Origin: an uncultured Nocardioides sp.
Lineage (GTDB): Bacteria; Actinomycetota; Actinomycetes; Propionibacteriales; Nocardioidaceae
NCBI RefSeq assembly: GCF_946885725.1
Contig: NZ_CAMPGZ010000055.1
Span: 1 to 20,825, forward strand
DNA length: 20,825 nucleotides
Reading direction: 5' to 3'
The position numbers were made by a program, and so were the translations under genes. Below, piece after piece: positions 1 through 9,475 of the stretch. Within the stretch, counting starts at the first letter, position 1, and each line of letters begins with the position of its first letter. The notes under the pieces are model-generated. The model was given only the letters and a program-made list of their open reading frames with translations. It made no database searches and was not told where the DNA came from.

Positions 1-326
1 CCTGGGGCGTGCTGGAGCTGCCGACCGAGCCGCTTCCGACCCAGTCCGTGGCCACCATCACCGACCCCGCCCTGTTCCGCTGCGACGCCGAGCAGGCGCG
101 CCGGCGCGGGTGGGCGATCACCGCCGACGAGCTCGAGGTCGGGCTCAGCGGCGTCGCCGTGCCCGTGCGCGGCCCCCGCGGCGACGTCGTCGCCGCCCTC
201 GGGGTCTCCGGCCCCACCCCCCGGTTGGACGGCCGGCTCGACGAGCTCGGCCGTCGCCTGAAGAAGCACGCCGAGGAGCTGTCCACGCTGCTCCGCGGCC
301 GCACACCCAAGGAGGGGGTCGCATGA
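1..326 (+). CDS. IclR-family transcriptional regulator, C-terminal part (5' end outside window)
   Basis: Only the last ~107 codons are visible; the frame is open from base 3 to the TGA at 324-326. The sequence has the typical end of an IclR effector-binding domain: a segment reading RRRGWAITADELEVGLSGVA, then an AVPVRGPRGDVVAALGVSG-like strand pair, then a closing helix. In this family the C-terminal domain binds a small-molecule effector and the missing N-terminal winged helix binds DNA. The stop overlaps the start of a 17-codon ORF (ATGA, 323-326), which leads directly into the corrinoid protein gene. The regulator is therefore probably the first visible gene of the one-carbon operon and a candidate local controller. 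The effector cannot be read from the sequence. Confidence 0.85.
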   Translation, partial: WGVLELPTEPLPTQSVATITDPALFRCDAEQARRRGWAITADELEVGLSGVAVPVRGPRGDVVAALGVSGPTPRLDGRLDELGRRLKKHAEELSTLLRGRTPKEGVA

Positions 327-372
327 CTTCCCAGCAGCACCGTTCCTTCGTCCTTGACCCGGAGGGCCCCCG

Positions 373-376
<4 letters not shown>
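323..376 (+). CDS. Possible 17-residue mini-ORF between regulator and corrinoid protein
   Basis: The ORF encodes MTSQQHRSFVLDPEGPR. It has a strong Shine-Dalgarno sequence AAGGAGG at 309-315, seven bases before its ATG. Its ATG overlaps the regulator stop (ATGA 323-326) and its TGA overlaps the ATG of the corrinoid protein gene (ATGA 373-376). The corrinoid gene also has its own GGAGGG at 361-366, inside this ORF. I recognise no family. It may be a real micro-protein, a leader peptide whose translation opens the downstream ribosome site, or only a linker produced by tight packing. The precise double overlap and good ribosome site argue for translation; function is unknown. Confidence 0.45.
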
Positions 377-1034
<658 letters not shown>

Positions 1035-1038
<4 letters not shown>

Positions 1039-1916
1039 CCTACAGCGGCGAGCCCCTCCACACGGTGCTCCGCTCCGCCACCAAGGAGGTGGTGATCGGG
1101 CACGACCAGCGCTTCTGCCTGATCGGTGAGCGGATCAACCCGACCGGTCGCAGGATCTTCCAGGAGCAGCTCCGCGCCGGCGACATGTCCGCGATCGAGC
1201 GCGACGTGAAGGCCCAGGTCGAGGGCGGCGCCGACGTGCTCGACGTCAACATGGGCGTGCCGCTGACCGACGAGCCCGAGCTGTTGACCAAGGCGATCCG
1301 GATGGTCCAGAGCCTCACCGACCTGCCGATCTGCATCGACTCGTCGGTGGTCGAGGCGCTCGAGGCCGGGCTGTCGGTCTACGAAGGCCGTGCGCTGGTC
1401 AACTCGGTCACCGCCGAGGACGACCGGCTCGCCGCGATCCTGCCGCTGGTCAAGCGGTTCGACGCCGCGATCATCGCGCTGCCCAACGACGAGGACGAGA
1501 TCCCGATGGAGGCCGACAAGCGCCTCGAGCTGACCGCGAAGATCATCCGGGTGGCGACCGAGGAGTACGGCATCGCCAAGCAGGACATCGTCATCGACCC
1601 GCTCGCCATGCCGATCGGCGCGGACACACACACCTCGCTGGTGACCTTCGAGACCATGCGTCGCATCCGCGACGAGCACGGTCTCAACATGACCTGCGGC
1701 GCGTCCAACACCTCCTTCGGCATGCCCGACCGGCACACGCTCGGCGCGGCCTGGCTGCCGATGGCGATGGCCAACGGACTGACGAGCGCGATCATGGACA
1801 CGCGTACGCCGAAGATCGTGGAGGCTGTGAAGGCGGCCGACCTGTTCCTCGGTCACGACGAGTGGGGCGCGGCGTGGATCTCCGCCCACCGGGCGAAGGC
1901 GGCCGCGACGGCATGA
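1035..1916 (+). CDS. Methyltetrahydrofolate:corrinoid methyltransferase (pterin-binding, DHPS-like fold)
   Basis: This 293-residue TIM-barrel enzyme belongs to the pterin-binding family that includes AcsE/MeTr, MtgA and the folate domain of MetH. Visible family motifs are GERINPTG (31-38), DVNMG (70-74), IDSS (101-104), NSVT (123-126) and GASNTSFGMPDR (222-233). In the demethylating direction it would move the methyl group from methyl-Co(III) corrinoid protein to tetrahydrofolate, giving methyl-THF. The direction is inferred from context. Its gene overlaps that of the corrinoid partner by four bases. It is followed after 19 bases by the reactivase gene, which has its own GGGAGG site. The length is normal for stand-alone members of the family. 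MtgA of glycine-betaine demethylation is the closest functional model I can name, but the sequence alone does not fix the substrate of the system. Confidence 0.9.
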
Positions 1917-1935
1917 CACAGACGCGGGAGGTCGC

Positions 1936-3879
1936 ATGACGGACGGTGTGCCCGAGGTCGACCTCGACGCCGTACGCCGTGAAGGTCTGCTGCCGACCCG
2001 CGGTGCCGAGCCGACGCCGCACGACGGCACCGGGCGAGTGCAGCTGTCGTTCACGGTGCTCGACCGCGACCCCGAGCGGACGACCCAGCGCCAGGTGCGC
2101 GTGCCACCGGGCGTCACGGTGTTCGACTCGGCGTCGTGGAACGGCATCGCGATCGACTCGACCTGCGGCGGCCACGGCACCTGCCACAAGTGCAAGGTGC
2201 GCATCGACGGCAGCACGCCGATCACCCGCCACGACGTCAAGACGTTCACCCGCGAGCAGCTCGACCAGGGCTGGCGGCTGGCCTGCCTGGTCAACGCCAC
2301 GCGCGACCTGTCCGTCGACGTACCTCCCCTGACCACGCGCCCCAAGGCCGCCACCGTCGGTGTCGGCCGACAGGTGATCCTGCGACCGGCGATCCAGAAG
2401 CGGTACGTCGAGCTCGACGAGCCCACGCTGTCCGACCAGCGCCCGGACCTCGACCGGCTGCTCGACGCGATCGACGACCTCGAGCCGAAGCCGGACCTGC
2501 ACGTGCTGCGCCGGCTGCCCGGCGTGCTGCGCAAGGCCGACTTCAAGGTGACCGCGGTGGTGGTCGACGAGACGCTCGTGGACGTCGAGCCCGGCGACAC
2601 CACCGGCACGCAGTACGCCATCGCCTTCGACCTCGGCACCACCACCGTCGTGGCGACGCTGCTCGACGTCGCGACCGGCACGCCCGTCGCCGTGGCGTCG
2701 ATGCTCAACCGGCAGCAGCCGTTCGGCGGCGACGTGATCACCCGCATCAGCGCGACGATGCTCGACCCCGACACGCTCGGCCGGCTGCAGCAGGCCGCGG
2801 CCGAGACGCTGTCCACGCTGGCCAAGCAGGTGTGCGAGGAGGGCGGCGTCGACCCGGCGCACGTCTACGAGGTCGCGCTCGCGGGCAACGCGACGATGAC
2901 CGCACTGGCGCTGGGCATCGACCCCGAGCCGCTCGGCGTCGCACCGTTCGTCATGGCGACCGCGCACCCGCCGACGGTCCTGGCCTCCGAGCTCGGGCTG
3001 GAGATCCACCCTCGCGCACGGGCGGCGCTGTTCCCGGCCCTGGGCGCGTACGTCGGCGGCGACATCGTCGCGGGGATGCTCGCGACCGGCATGGACCGCG
3101 ACAAGCGCACGCGACTCATGATCGACGTCGGCACCAACTGCGAGATCGTGCTGAGCAACGGCGACCGGATCGTGGCGACGGCCGCCCCCGCCGGCCCGGC
3201 CTTCGAGGGCGGCGCGATCCGCTGCGGGATGCGCGCGGCCGATGGCGCCATCGAGGTGGTCGAGCTCGGCGAGGACGTCGAGCTGGGTGTGATCGGCGAC
3301 GTCGAGCCCAAGGGTGTGTGCGGCTCCGGGCTGGTGGACGCGGTCGCCGAGCTGGTCCGGGTCGGGCTGCTCGACGCGTCCGGGCGCTACGTCTCCGACG
3401 CCGACGCCAAGGAGGTCGCGCCGCACCTGGCCGACCGGCTCACCCGCATCGGCGAGGAGCGGGTGTTCGTGCTGCACCGGCCGACGCCCGACGCCGACCC
3501 GTCCGACTGCGTGGTGCTCTCGCAGCGCGACGTGCGCGAGCTGCAGTTCGCCAAGGCGGCGATCTCCACCGGCTGGTCCCTGCTGCTCGAGGAGCTCGGC
3601 CTCGAGCCGCGCGACGTGCAGCAGGTGCTGATGGCGGGCTCGTTCGGCAGCTACCTCTCCCCCGCCTCCGCCGTACGCATCGGGCTGGTGCCGAAGCTGC
3701 CCGTGCTCCGCATCGTCTCCGCCGGCAACGTCGCCGGCGAGGGCGCGAAGATGTCACTGCTCTCCCTGCGCGAGCGGGCCGGCGCCTCGGCGCTGACCGA
3801 GGAGGTGACCTATGTCGAGCTCTCCGACCGCGCCGACTTCAACGACCGGTTCGTCGACCAGCTCGGCTTCGCGGACTGA
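1936..3879 (+). CDS. Corrinoid reductive activator, [2Fe-2S] plus ASKHA domain (RACE family)
   Basis: This 647-residue protein keeps corrinoid proteins in the active Co(I) state by ATP-driven reduction after accidental oxidation. The N-terminal plant-type ferredoxin domain has Cys77, Cys83, Cys86 and Cys117 (C-x5-C-x2-C-x30-C), the pattern for a [2Fe-2S] cluster. A linker region (~125-220) leads to an actin-like ATPase domain. That domain contains FDLGTTT (231-237, phosphate 1 loop), GNATM (317-321), [11 protein letters not shown] (396-406) and [13 protein letters not shown] (420-432), and ends with a MAGSFGSYL motif. The start at 1936 has GGGAGG at 1926-1931. The protein has an ~30-residue N-terminal extension before the ferredoxin fold. 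The gene sits directly after its expected client and methyltransferase, which supports the assignment. Confidence 0.92.
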   Translation: MTDGVPEVDLDAVRREGLLPTRGAEPTPHDGTGRVQLSFTVLDRDPERTTQRQVRVPPGVTVFDSASWNGIAIDSTCGGHGTCHKCKVRIDGSTPITRHDVKTFTREQLDQGWRLACLVNATRDLSVDVPPLTTRPKAATVGVGRQVILRPAIQKRYVELDEPTLSDQRPDLDRLLDAIDDLEPKPDLHVLRRLPGVLRKADFKVTAVVVDETLVDVEPGDTTGTQYAIAFDLGTTTVVATLLDVATGTPVAVASMLNRQQPFGGDVITRISATMLDPDTLGRLQQAAAETLSTLAKQVCEEGGVDPAHVYEVALAGNATMTALALGIDPEPLGVAPFVMATAHPPTVLASELGLEIHPRARAALFPALGAYVGGDIVAGMLATGMDRDKRTRLMIDVGTNCEIVLSNGDRIVATAAPAGPAFEGGAIRCGMRAADGAIEVVELGEDVELGVIGDVEPKGVCGSGLVDAVAELVRVGLLDASGRYVSDADAKEVAPHLADRLTRIGEERVFVLHRPTPDADPSDCVVLSQRDVRELQFAKAAISTGWSLLLEELGLEPRDVQQVLMAGSFGSYLSPASAVRIGLVPKLPVLRIVSAGNVAGEGAKMSLLSLRERAGASALTEEVTYVELSDRADFNDRFVDQLGFAD

Positions 3880-4462
3880 CCGCGTCGCGCTGGTCGCCTG
3901 CGGCGCCATCGCCCAGCACGCGAGCCGCATCGCCGCGCGCCGCGGCTGGCCGGTCGACGTGCACCCGCTGCCGCCGCTGCTGCACAACCGTCCGGAGAAG
4001 ATCGCCGGCCAGGTACGCCGCCTGGCCGAGGAGCTGCGCGCGACGTACTCCAAGGTCGCCGTCGGGTACGCCGACTGCGGGACGTACGGCGCGCTCGACG
4101 AGGTGTGCGAGCAGCTCGGTCTGCGGCGGCTGGAGGGGCTGCACTGCTACGACGTCTACGCCGGCGCCGACCGGATCCGGACGTTCTTCGAGGAGCAGCC
4201 CGGCACCTACCTGCTCACCGACTTCCTGGTGCGCTCGTTCGCGCGCACGGTCGAGCAGGAGCTCGGGCTGGACCGCTACCCGGAGCTGCACGAGACGTAC
4301 TTCGGCAACTACACGCGCGTGGTCTGGCTGGCGCAGGACCCCGACGACGAGCTGCGCGCGCTGGCCGAGGACGCAGCCGCGCGGCTCAAGCTGCCGCTGA
4401 CCGTGCTCGAGACCGGCGACGCCGGCCTGGAGCGGTCGCTCGAGGAACTGCTGGCTGAATAG
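3812..4462 (+). CDS. DUF1638 family protein of corrinoid methyltransferase clusters
   Basis: This 216-residue protein matches the DUF1638 family, whose genes are often found beside corrinoid methyltransferase genes; its biochemical role is not established as far as I know. Conserved-looking blocks are LVACGAI (28-33, Cys30), [11 protein letters not shown] (51-61), YADCGTYG (87-94, Cys89) and LHCYDVYAG (110-118, Cys112). Three Cys/His-rich turns suggest a metal or corrinoid contact, but that is inference. The ATG at 3812 is preceded by GAGGAGGTGA, so the gene overlaps the reactivase by 68 bases. This leaves ~21 Ser/Thr-rich residues before the conserved fold, and no later ATG or GTG in frame precedes it. 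It ends with TAG, the only non-TGA stop among the annotated genes. It is convergent with the reductase gene, 15 bases away. Confidence 0.82.
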   Translation: MSSSPTAPTSTTGSSTSSASRTDRVALVACGAIAQHASRIAARRGWPVDVHPLPPLLHNRPEKIAGQVRRLAEELRATYSKVAVGYADCGTYGALDEVCEQLGLRRLEGLHCYDVYAGADRIRTFFEEQPGTYLLTDFLVRSFARTVEQELGLDRYPELHETYFGNYTRVVWLAQDPDDELRALAEDAAARLKLPLTVLETGDAGLERSLEELLAE

Positions 4463-4477
4463 GTCTCAGCGTAGGTG

Positions 4478-5323
4478 TCAGCGGCGCAGCCGGACCAGCA
4501 GGTCGTTGCGCCACGCCTCCGTGGCCTCGATCTGGTTGAACGTGAAGACGTGCAGCCCCTCGACGTTCGCGTCCGGCATCGCCAGCGCCGGCGCGCACTG
4601 CTCGAGGAAGCGCTCGCCGGTGAAGCCGCCGGGCGCTGCCAGCCGCGCGAACGTGCCCTTGTGCTTGACCAGGAACCGCGTCGACTCCCCCACGCCGATC
4701 TTGGTCGCCATCGCCAGCAGCTTGGTCCGCTCGACCGGTCCCGGCAGGCCGAGCAGCAGCGGCAGCGTGATGCCGCGGTCGCGCATCCGGCGCACCCAGC
4801 TGCGGATCGACCCGGGGTCGAACGTCAGGTTGCTGACCACGTGGGTGGCGTAGCGCCGTTTGTCCCACATCGACTGCACGGTCAGGTCGTCGTTGATCGT
4901 CGGGTGCGACTCCGGGTAGCCGGTGATCCCGACGTGCGCGAACGGCCGGCCGAGTTCCGCCAGGTCCTCCAGCAGCGACAGCGCGTCGGGGTAGGTGTCG
5001 TCGGCCTCGGCGTCGCCGCCGGGCACGAACACCCGGGTGATCCCCTTGCCGGTCAGCCGGTCGCAGATCTCGCTGAGCTCGGCGCGGCCGTGCACCATCC
5101 GCGCGGCGAGGTGGGGTACGACGACGTACCCGTGGCCGGACAGGCGCTCGGCGAGGTCCAGCGTGGCGCCGAGGCCCTTGCTCGGCGACGCCGTGATGGT
5201 GACGACCCGTTCTCGCGGCAGATGCGTCAGCACGGCCTCTTCGGCGGACGCCGTGGGCAGCACCTCGTAGCGCGCGTCGGTGACCAGGCGGGTCAACAGC
5301 TCGGCATGACGTCTGTTGCGCAT
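4478..5323 (-). CDS. metF: Methylenetetrahydrofolate reductase-like protein (atypical MetF)
   Basis: This 281-residue protein belongs to the MTHFR family, which interconverts methylene-THF and methyl-THF on FAD. The family match is partial but spread along the length. YEVLPT (19-24) takes the place of the usual FEFFPP, so Glu20 may be the catalytic acid. TITASPSKG replaces the SVTYGAGG strand. PHLAAR, VPGGDAEA, ITGYPESHP and FTFNQIEATEAWR align with the known PHLTC, RGD, YPEVHP and F-T-L-N elements. Such short divergent MetF proteins may use another electron partner than NADH. Next to a methyl-THF-forming module it would plausibly run in the oxidative direction. The gene is on the opposite strand, has no obvious Shine-Dalgarno sequence at its ATG, and is divergent from serA across a 134-base gap. 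Confidence 0.8.
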   Translation of the reverse strand: MRNRRHAELLTRLVTDARYEVLPTASAEEAVLTHLPRERVVTITASPSKGLGATLDLAERLSGHGYVVVPHLAARMVHGRAELSEICDRLTGKGITRVFVPGGDAEADDTYPDALSLLEDLAELGRPFAHVGITGYPESHPTINDDLTVQSMWDKRRYATHVVSNLTFDPGSIRSWVRRMRDRGITLPLLLGLPGPVERTKLLAMATKIGVGESTRFLVKHKGTFARLAAPGGFTGERFLEQCAPALAMPDANVEGLHVFTFNQIEATEAWRNDLLVRLRR

Positions 5324-5339
5324 GATGAGACTCGTTTCG

Positions 5340-5351
5340 TGATGCGCATCA
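5340..5351. promoter_or_regulatory. 12-base perfect palindrome upstream of metF, candidate operator
   Basis: TGATGCGCATCA is a perfect inverted repeat centred 22 bases before the metF ATG, in the gap shared with serA. On the - strand a TACGCT hexamer (5367-5362) could be a -10 element. Transcription would then start near 5355, placing the palindrome in the early transcribed region. No convincing -35 was found. The site could bind a repressor or be chance in GC-rich DNA. Confidence 0.3.
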
Positions 5352-5457
5352 ACCGTTCCGAAGCGTAGCCTGTGCCCGCGGGCCCGGCCAAGAGCCTCGC
5401 GCGACGCGCCGGACCGCTCGTGTCGAGGACATGGCCGTGCGGCCGACGGAGGTCAGA

Positions 5458-6672
5458 ATGCGCGTTCTCTTTGCCGACTCGCTGGGCAGCTCGACGGTCA
5501 CCGAGCTCGAGGCCCGCGGCCACGAGTGCGTGGTCGAACCCACCCTCCAGGCGGGCGACCTGGCCGGGCGCATCCCCGGCTTCGACGTACTCGTCGTGCG
5601 CAGCACCAAGGTGGGCGCCGAGGTGTTCGAGTCCGGCGACAAGCTGGCCCTGGTGATCCGCGCCGGCGCCGGCACCAACACGATCGACACCGCCACGGCG
5701 GCCGCCCGTGGCGTGCTCGTGGCGAACCTCCCGGGCCGCAACGCCATCGCCGTCGCCGAGCTGACCATGGGCCTGCTGCTGGCCGTCGACCGGCACATCG
5801 TCGACGCCACCGTCGACCTCCGCGCGGGACGTTGGGACAAGAAGCGCTACAGCGCGGCTCGCGGCCTCTTCGGGTCGACCATGGGCATCCTCGGGCTCGG
5901 CTCGATCGGGCTCGAGGTCGCGCAGCGCGCCCGCGCCTTCGGCATGCACGTGCTGGTGCTGGCCAAGCCCGACCGCAGCGCGCGCACGCTCGCCCGGCTC
6001 GACGAGATGCGCGTCGGCACGGTCGACAGCCTCGAGGAGCTGCTGCCCGCCTGCGACGTCGTCTCGCTGCACCTGCCGTCCAACGCCGACACCGCCGGGC
6101 TGGTCGACCGCAAGTTCCTGGCGCAGATGAAGCCGGGCGCGGTGCTGCTCAACACCTCGCGCGGAGAGCTCGTCGACGAGGACGCGCTGCTGGAGGCGCT
6201 GGAGGAGAGGGACCTGCGCGCGGGTCTGGACGTGTACGCCGACGAGCCCGGCAGCGGCCAGGCCGAGTGGACGTCGCGGCTGGCGCAGCACCCGCGCGTG
6301 GTCGGCACGCACCACATCGGCGCGTCGACCCAGCAGGCCCAGGACGCCATCGCCGACGGCGTGGTCGAGATCGTCGACGCGTTCGTGCGGGGCGAGCCGC
6401 CACACTGCGTGAACCTGACACCCAGTCGCATCGGCACGGCCACGCTGACGGTCCGGCACCTCGACCGGGTCGGTGTGCTGGCGCGGGTGCTCGACCTGCT
6501 CAGCCGCCACGGGCTCAACGTCGAGCAGATGCAGAACCGCGTCTTCCGCGGCGGCGAGGCCGCGGTGGCGACCATGGACGTGGCCGGTGCCACCACCGAC
6601 GACCTGCTCGCCGAGCTCGCCGCCCTGCCCGACGTGCTCGGGGTGTCGTCGACCACGATCGACGACGCATGA
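5458..6672 (+). CDS. serA: D-3-phosphoglycerate dehydrogenase-like 2-hydroxyacid dehydrogenase with ACT domain
   Basis: This 404-residue NAD-dependent dehydrogenase would catalyse the first step of serine synthesis, 3-phosphoglycerate to 3-phosphohydroxypyruvate. It shows RAGAGTNTID (68-77), the dinucleotide-binding GLGSIG (146-151), the catalytic Arg235 in TSRGE, Glu263 in DEP and His286 in HHIGAS. A C-terminal ACT domain (~330-400) suggests amino-acid feedback. It lacks the extra ASB domain of long actinobacterial SerA (~530 residues), so it may be a second, specialised copy. The start at 5458 is chosen over an ATG at 5431 because GGAGGT at 5448-5453 precedes it and the protein then begins MRVLFAD, as the family does. 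The stop overlaps the DUF1015 gene (ATGA). Another 2-hydroxyacid substrate is possible. Confidence 0.85.
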   Translation: MRVLFADSLGSSTVTELEARGHECVVEPTLQAGDLAGRIPGFDVLVVRSTKVGAEVFESGDKLALVIRAGAGTNTIDTATAAARGVLVANLPGRNAIAVAELTMGLLLAVDRHIVDATVDLRAGRWDKKRYSAARGLFGSTMGILGLGSIGLEVAQRARAFGMHVLVLAKPDRSARTLARLDEMRVGTVDSLEELLPACDVVSLHLPSNADTAGLVDRKFLAQMKPGAVLLNTSRGELVDEDALLEALEERDLRAGLDVYADEPGSGQAEWTSRLAQHPRVVGTHHIGASTQQAQDAIADGVVEIVDAFVRGEPPHCVNLTPSRIGTATLTVRHLDRVGVLARVLDLLSRHGLNVEQMQNRVFRGGEAAVATMDVAGATTDDLLAELAALPDVLGVSSTTIDDA

Positions 6673-7730
6673 CGGCGGCCGGCGCGGTCCGGCCGTTCTC
6701 GGCGCGCGTGGTCCGGCAGGACTGGGCGGCTCGGGCGGCCGCACCCATGGCGGACGCGCTCGCACCGGGCGAGCGGCAGCGGCGTGAGCCGGTCCCGTCG
6801 TCGGCGTACGGCGAGGAGCGGCGGAGCCTGTTCGTCTACCGGATCCGCAACGGGGCGGGCGACCACGTCGGGGTGATCGCCGGCGTACGGCTCGACGCGT
6901 TCGCCGACGGGCGCGTGCGCGGGCACGAGTCGGTCGAGCCGCACCGGGTCGAGGCGCTGGTCGCGTTGTACGCCGACCAGCCCACCCGGTCCGAACCGGT
7001 CGCGCTGCTGCACGACCAGCCCGCCGAGGCCACGGCACTGGTCGGGAAGGTCACAGCCACCGAGCCGCTCCTGACCTTCCCCGGTCCCGACGGCAACGAG
7101 CACACGCTGTGGCCCGTCGACGACGACGTGGCCGACGAGCTGGCCGACGCGCTCGGGGACGGAGTGCACTACATCGCCGACGGGCACCACCGGGTCGCCG
7201 CCCGGCTGCAGGCCTGGGAGGCGGCCGGCCGACCGGCCGAGGGCGCTGTGCTGTGCGTGCTGTACCCGCTGGACGGGCTGCGGCTGTCGTCGTTCCACCG
7301 CCGGGTCGTCGGACCCGTCGACGCCGACGCGCTCGTCCAGGCCGCGACCAAGGACTTCGAGGTGGCCGAGGGCGCGCCCCACGGAGACGGGATCGCTCTC
7401 TACGCCGACGGCCGCTGGTGGCGGCTGCTCGTGCGGCCGGGCACGCGGCCCGACGGCGTGGCCGGGCTCGACGTGACGCTGCTGCAGGAGTGTCTGCTCG
7501 GGCCGGTGCTCGGCATCACCGGGCGCGAGCACCCGCGGCTCGAGGTGCACCCCGACCACGTGCCCATCGGGATGCTCACCGCGCGGTGCGACGAGGACGG
7601 CGGGGCGCTGTTCGTGCTGCAGCCGCCGACACTGGCCGCCCTGATCCGGGTCGCCGACCTCGGTGAGCAGATGCCGCCGAAGTCGACGTACTTCTCCCCC
7701 AAGCCCTGCGCGGGCATCTTCCTGGTCTGA
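6669..7730 (+). CDS. DUF1015 family protein
   Basis: This 353-residue protein shows the DUF1015 signature YIADGHHR (168-175), an upstream GHESVEPHRVEAL block (85-97) and the closing MPPKSTYFSPKPCAGIFLV motif. The usual N-terminal PPYDV motif is absent: the corresponding place reads APMADAL, and this region is shorter than in the members I remember. The biochemical function of the family is not known to me. From memory, its genes often sit beside serA and serC, and here it overlaps serA by four bases (ATGA 6669-6672), so a link to serine or phosphoserine metabolism is a fair inference. The gene is convergent with selB, with a single base between the two stop codons. Confidence 0.85.
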   Translation: MTAAGAVRPFSARVVRQDWAARAAAPMADALAPGERQRREPVPSSAYGEERRSLFVYRIRNGAGDHVGVIAGVRLDAFADGRVRGHESVEPHRVEALVALYADQPTRSEPVALLHDQPAEATALVGKVTATEPLLTFPGPDGNEHTLWPVDDDVADELADALGDGVHYIADGHHRVAARLQAWEAAGRPAEGAVLCVLYPLDGLRLSSFHRRVVGPVDADALVQAATKDFEVAEGAPHGDGIALYADGRWWRLLVRPGTRPDGVAGLDVTLLQECLLGPVLGITGREHPRLEVHPDHVPIGMLTARCDEDGGALFVLQPPTLAALIRVADLGEQMPPKSTYFSPKPCAGIFLV

Positions 7731-7731
7731 G

Positions 7732-9474
7732 TCAGAGGACCCGACGCCGGTCGTCGGGCTCGCGGCGGGTGCGGCCGGTGCGGTCGAGGTGGTCGAGCAG
7801 CGGCAGGACGACGCGTCGGCTGCTGCCGAGGGTCTGGCGCGCCTCGCTCGCGGTGAACGGCTGCGGCAGCCCGCGCAGCAGCTCGACCGCGCGGTCGTCG
7901 GCGCCCGGCAGCAGCACGATCCCCTCGGCCAGCACGAGCAGCCGGCGGGCGCGGGCGGCGGCCCCGCGCTCACGCGGACCGAGGCCGAGCTCGGCCAACC
8001 GGTCGGCGGTGGGCGCGGCGAACGGCGTCTCCGCCAGGTCCTGCTCCAGCTTCGCCAGAGCCTCCTCGAGGTCGTCCGGCAGCGCATCGGTGCTGCCCGC
8101 GGTCACGCGACCACCGGCAACACGGAGCGGCGGCCGCACCAGCGCCTCGGCCACCTCGGGCGATGGCAGTCTCAGCCGGTCGGCCAGCGCGGGCAGCGGC
8201 ACGCCCTGCGACAGCGGGTCGGCCGCGGCGGTGGCGCGCACCTCCTCGGTCAGTGCGGCGGCACGGTCGGCGGCCCAGGCCGGGTCGAACAGGTAGCGCC
8301 CGCTGTCCGAGGGCACCGGCACCCCGATGCGTCTCAGCAGGCCCACGTCGGCGATGCCGCGACGGGCCAGCTCGAGTCTCAGGTCGGGTGTGCCGTCGTC
8401 CTCGGCGAGTGCCTCGGCCCGCCGGCGCGCATCGCCGCGCCGGGTCAGCGAGGGTGGTGCCGGGTCGAGCACGACGACGCCCCAGAGCCGCCGGTCGCCC
8501 GGGTCCCGCAGGACCGCCCGGTCGCCGACGCGCAGCGGCAGCGGCGTGCCGAGCCGCAGCCGGACGACGTCGCCGCCCAGTGGGCGCAGGTGCACGTCGT
8601 GCGACGCCGACCCGACGTGCAGCAGCGGCCGCTCCGGCGGCGCGTGCTCCACTCCTGCGGCCGGGAGCAGCCGGACGTCGACCTCGATGGTCGGCCGCCA
8701 CGCGCCCGGCGTGACGAGCGTCGAGCCGCGACGGATCGCCTCCACCCCGTCGCCGCTGATGTTCAGCGCTACGCGGGCGGTGCCGTGCGCCTCCTCGACC
8801 GGCTGCTCCAGCGTCTGCACGCCGCGCACGCGCACCGTCCCGTCGGCGTGCTCGAGCAGGTCGCCTCGTCGTACCGTCCCGGCCGGCAGCGTGCCGGTCA
8901 CCACCACGCCCGCGCCCTTCACGGTGAAGTGCCGGTCCACCCAGAGCCGCACGTCGGCGTCCCGCTCCGGCTGCGGTACGGCGGAGAGCACGTCCACCAA
9001 CGTGGTGCGCAAGGTGTCCAGGCCCGCACCGGTCCGCGCGCTCACCGGGACCACGGGAGCGCCGGCGAGGGAGGTCCGGGCCAGCTCCGCGGCCGCCCGG
9101 TCGACCATCGGTGCCGGGTCGGCCAGGTCCGAGCGGGTCACCGCGACGAGGCCGTGCCGGACGCCCAGCGCGTGCAGCGCGGCGAGGTGCTCCGCGGCCT
9201 GCGGCATCCACGGGTCGTCGGCCGCGACGACGAGCAGCGTGACCGGCACCGGCCCGACGCCGGCGAGCATCGTGCTGATGAACCGCTCGTGGCCAGGCAC
9301 GTCGACGAACGCCACGTCGCCGACGCTCCACAGGTCCGTCCACGCATAGCCGAGCTCGATGGTCAGCCCGCGCCGGCGCTCCTCGGCGAGGCGGTCGGGG
9401 TCAGTGCCGGTGAGGGCCCGGACCAGCGTCGACTTGCCGTGGTCGACGTGCCCGGCGGTGGCGACGACGTGCAC
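7732..9474 (-). CDS. selB: Selenocysteine-specific translation elongation factor SelB
   Basis: This 580-residue GTPase delivers Sec-tRNA to ribosomes stalled at UGA by recognising the SECIS hairpin. The N-terminal EF-Tu-like part has GHVDHGKS (8-15), RGLTIELGYAW (35-45), DVPGH (58-62) and TRSD (113-116, in place of NKxD or TKxD). Beta-barrel domains follow to ~360, and the C-terminal ~200 residues look like the winged-helix repeats that bind the SECIS. The length is close to that of E. coli SelB (~614). The start is a GTG one base after the selA stop, because the protein then begins directly at the first strand, MHVVATAGH. A longer open frame upstream only reads through selA. The expected RNA target lies in this window at 12583-12612. 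Confidence 0.95.
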   Translation of the reverse strand: MHVVATAGHVDHGKSTLVRALTGTDPDRLAEERRRGLTIELGYAWTDLWSVGDVAFVDVPGHERFISTMLAGVGPVPVTLLVVAADDPWMPQAAEHLAALHALGVRHGLVAVTRSDLADPAPMVDRAAAELARTSLAGAPVVPVSARTGAGLDTLRTTLVDVLSAVPQPERDADVRLWVDRHFTVKGAGVVVTGTLPAGTVRRGDLLEHADGTVRVRGVQTLEQPVEEAHGTARVALNISGDGVEAIRRGSTLVTPGAWRPTIEVDVRLLPAAGVEHAPPERPLLHVGSASHDVHLRPLGGDVVRLRLGTPLPLRVGDRAVLRDPGDRRLWGVVVLDPAPPSLTRRGDARRRAEALAEDDGTPDLRLELARRGIADVGLLRRIGVPVPSDSGRYLFDPAWAADRAAALTEEVRATAAADPLSQGVPLPALADRLRLPSPEVAEALVRPPLRVAGGRVTAGSTDALPDDLEEALAKLEQDLAETPFAAPTADRLAELGLGPRERGAAARARRLLVLAEGIVLLPGADDRAVELLRGLPQPFTASEARQTLGSSRRVVLPLLDHLDRTGRTRREPDDRRRVL

Positions 9475-9475
9475 G

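Noticed and set aside
4454..4470. GCTGA/TCAGC hairpin between the convergent DUF1638 and metF genes as a terminator
   Set aside because: Only five pairs, a seven-base loop and no T tract.
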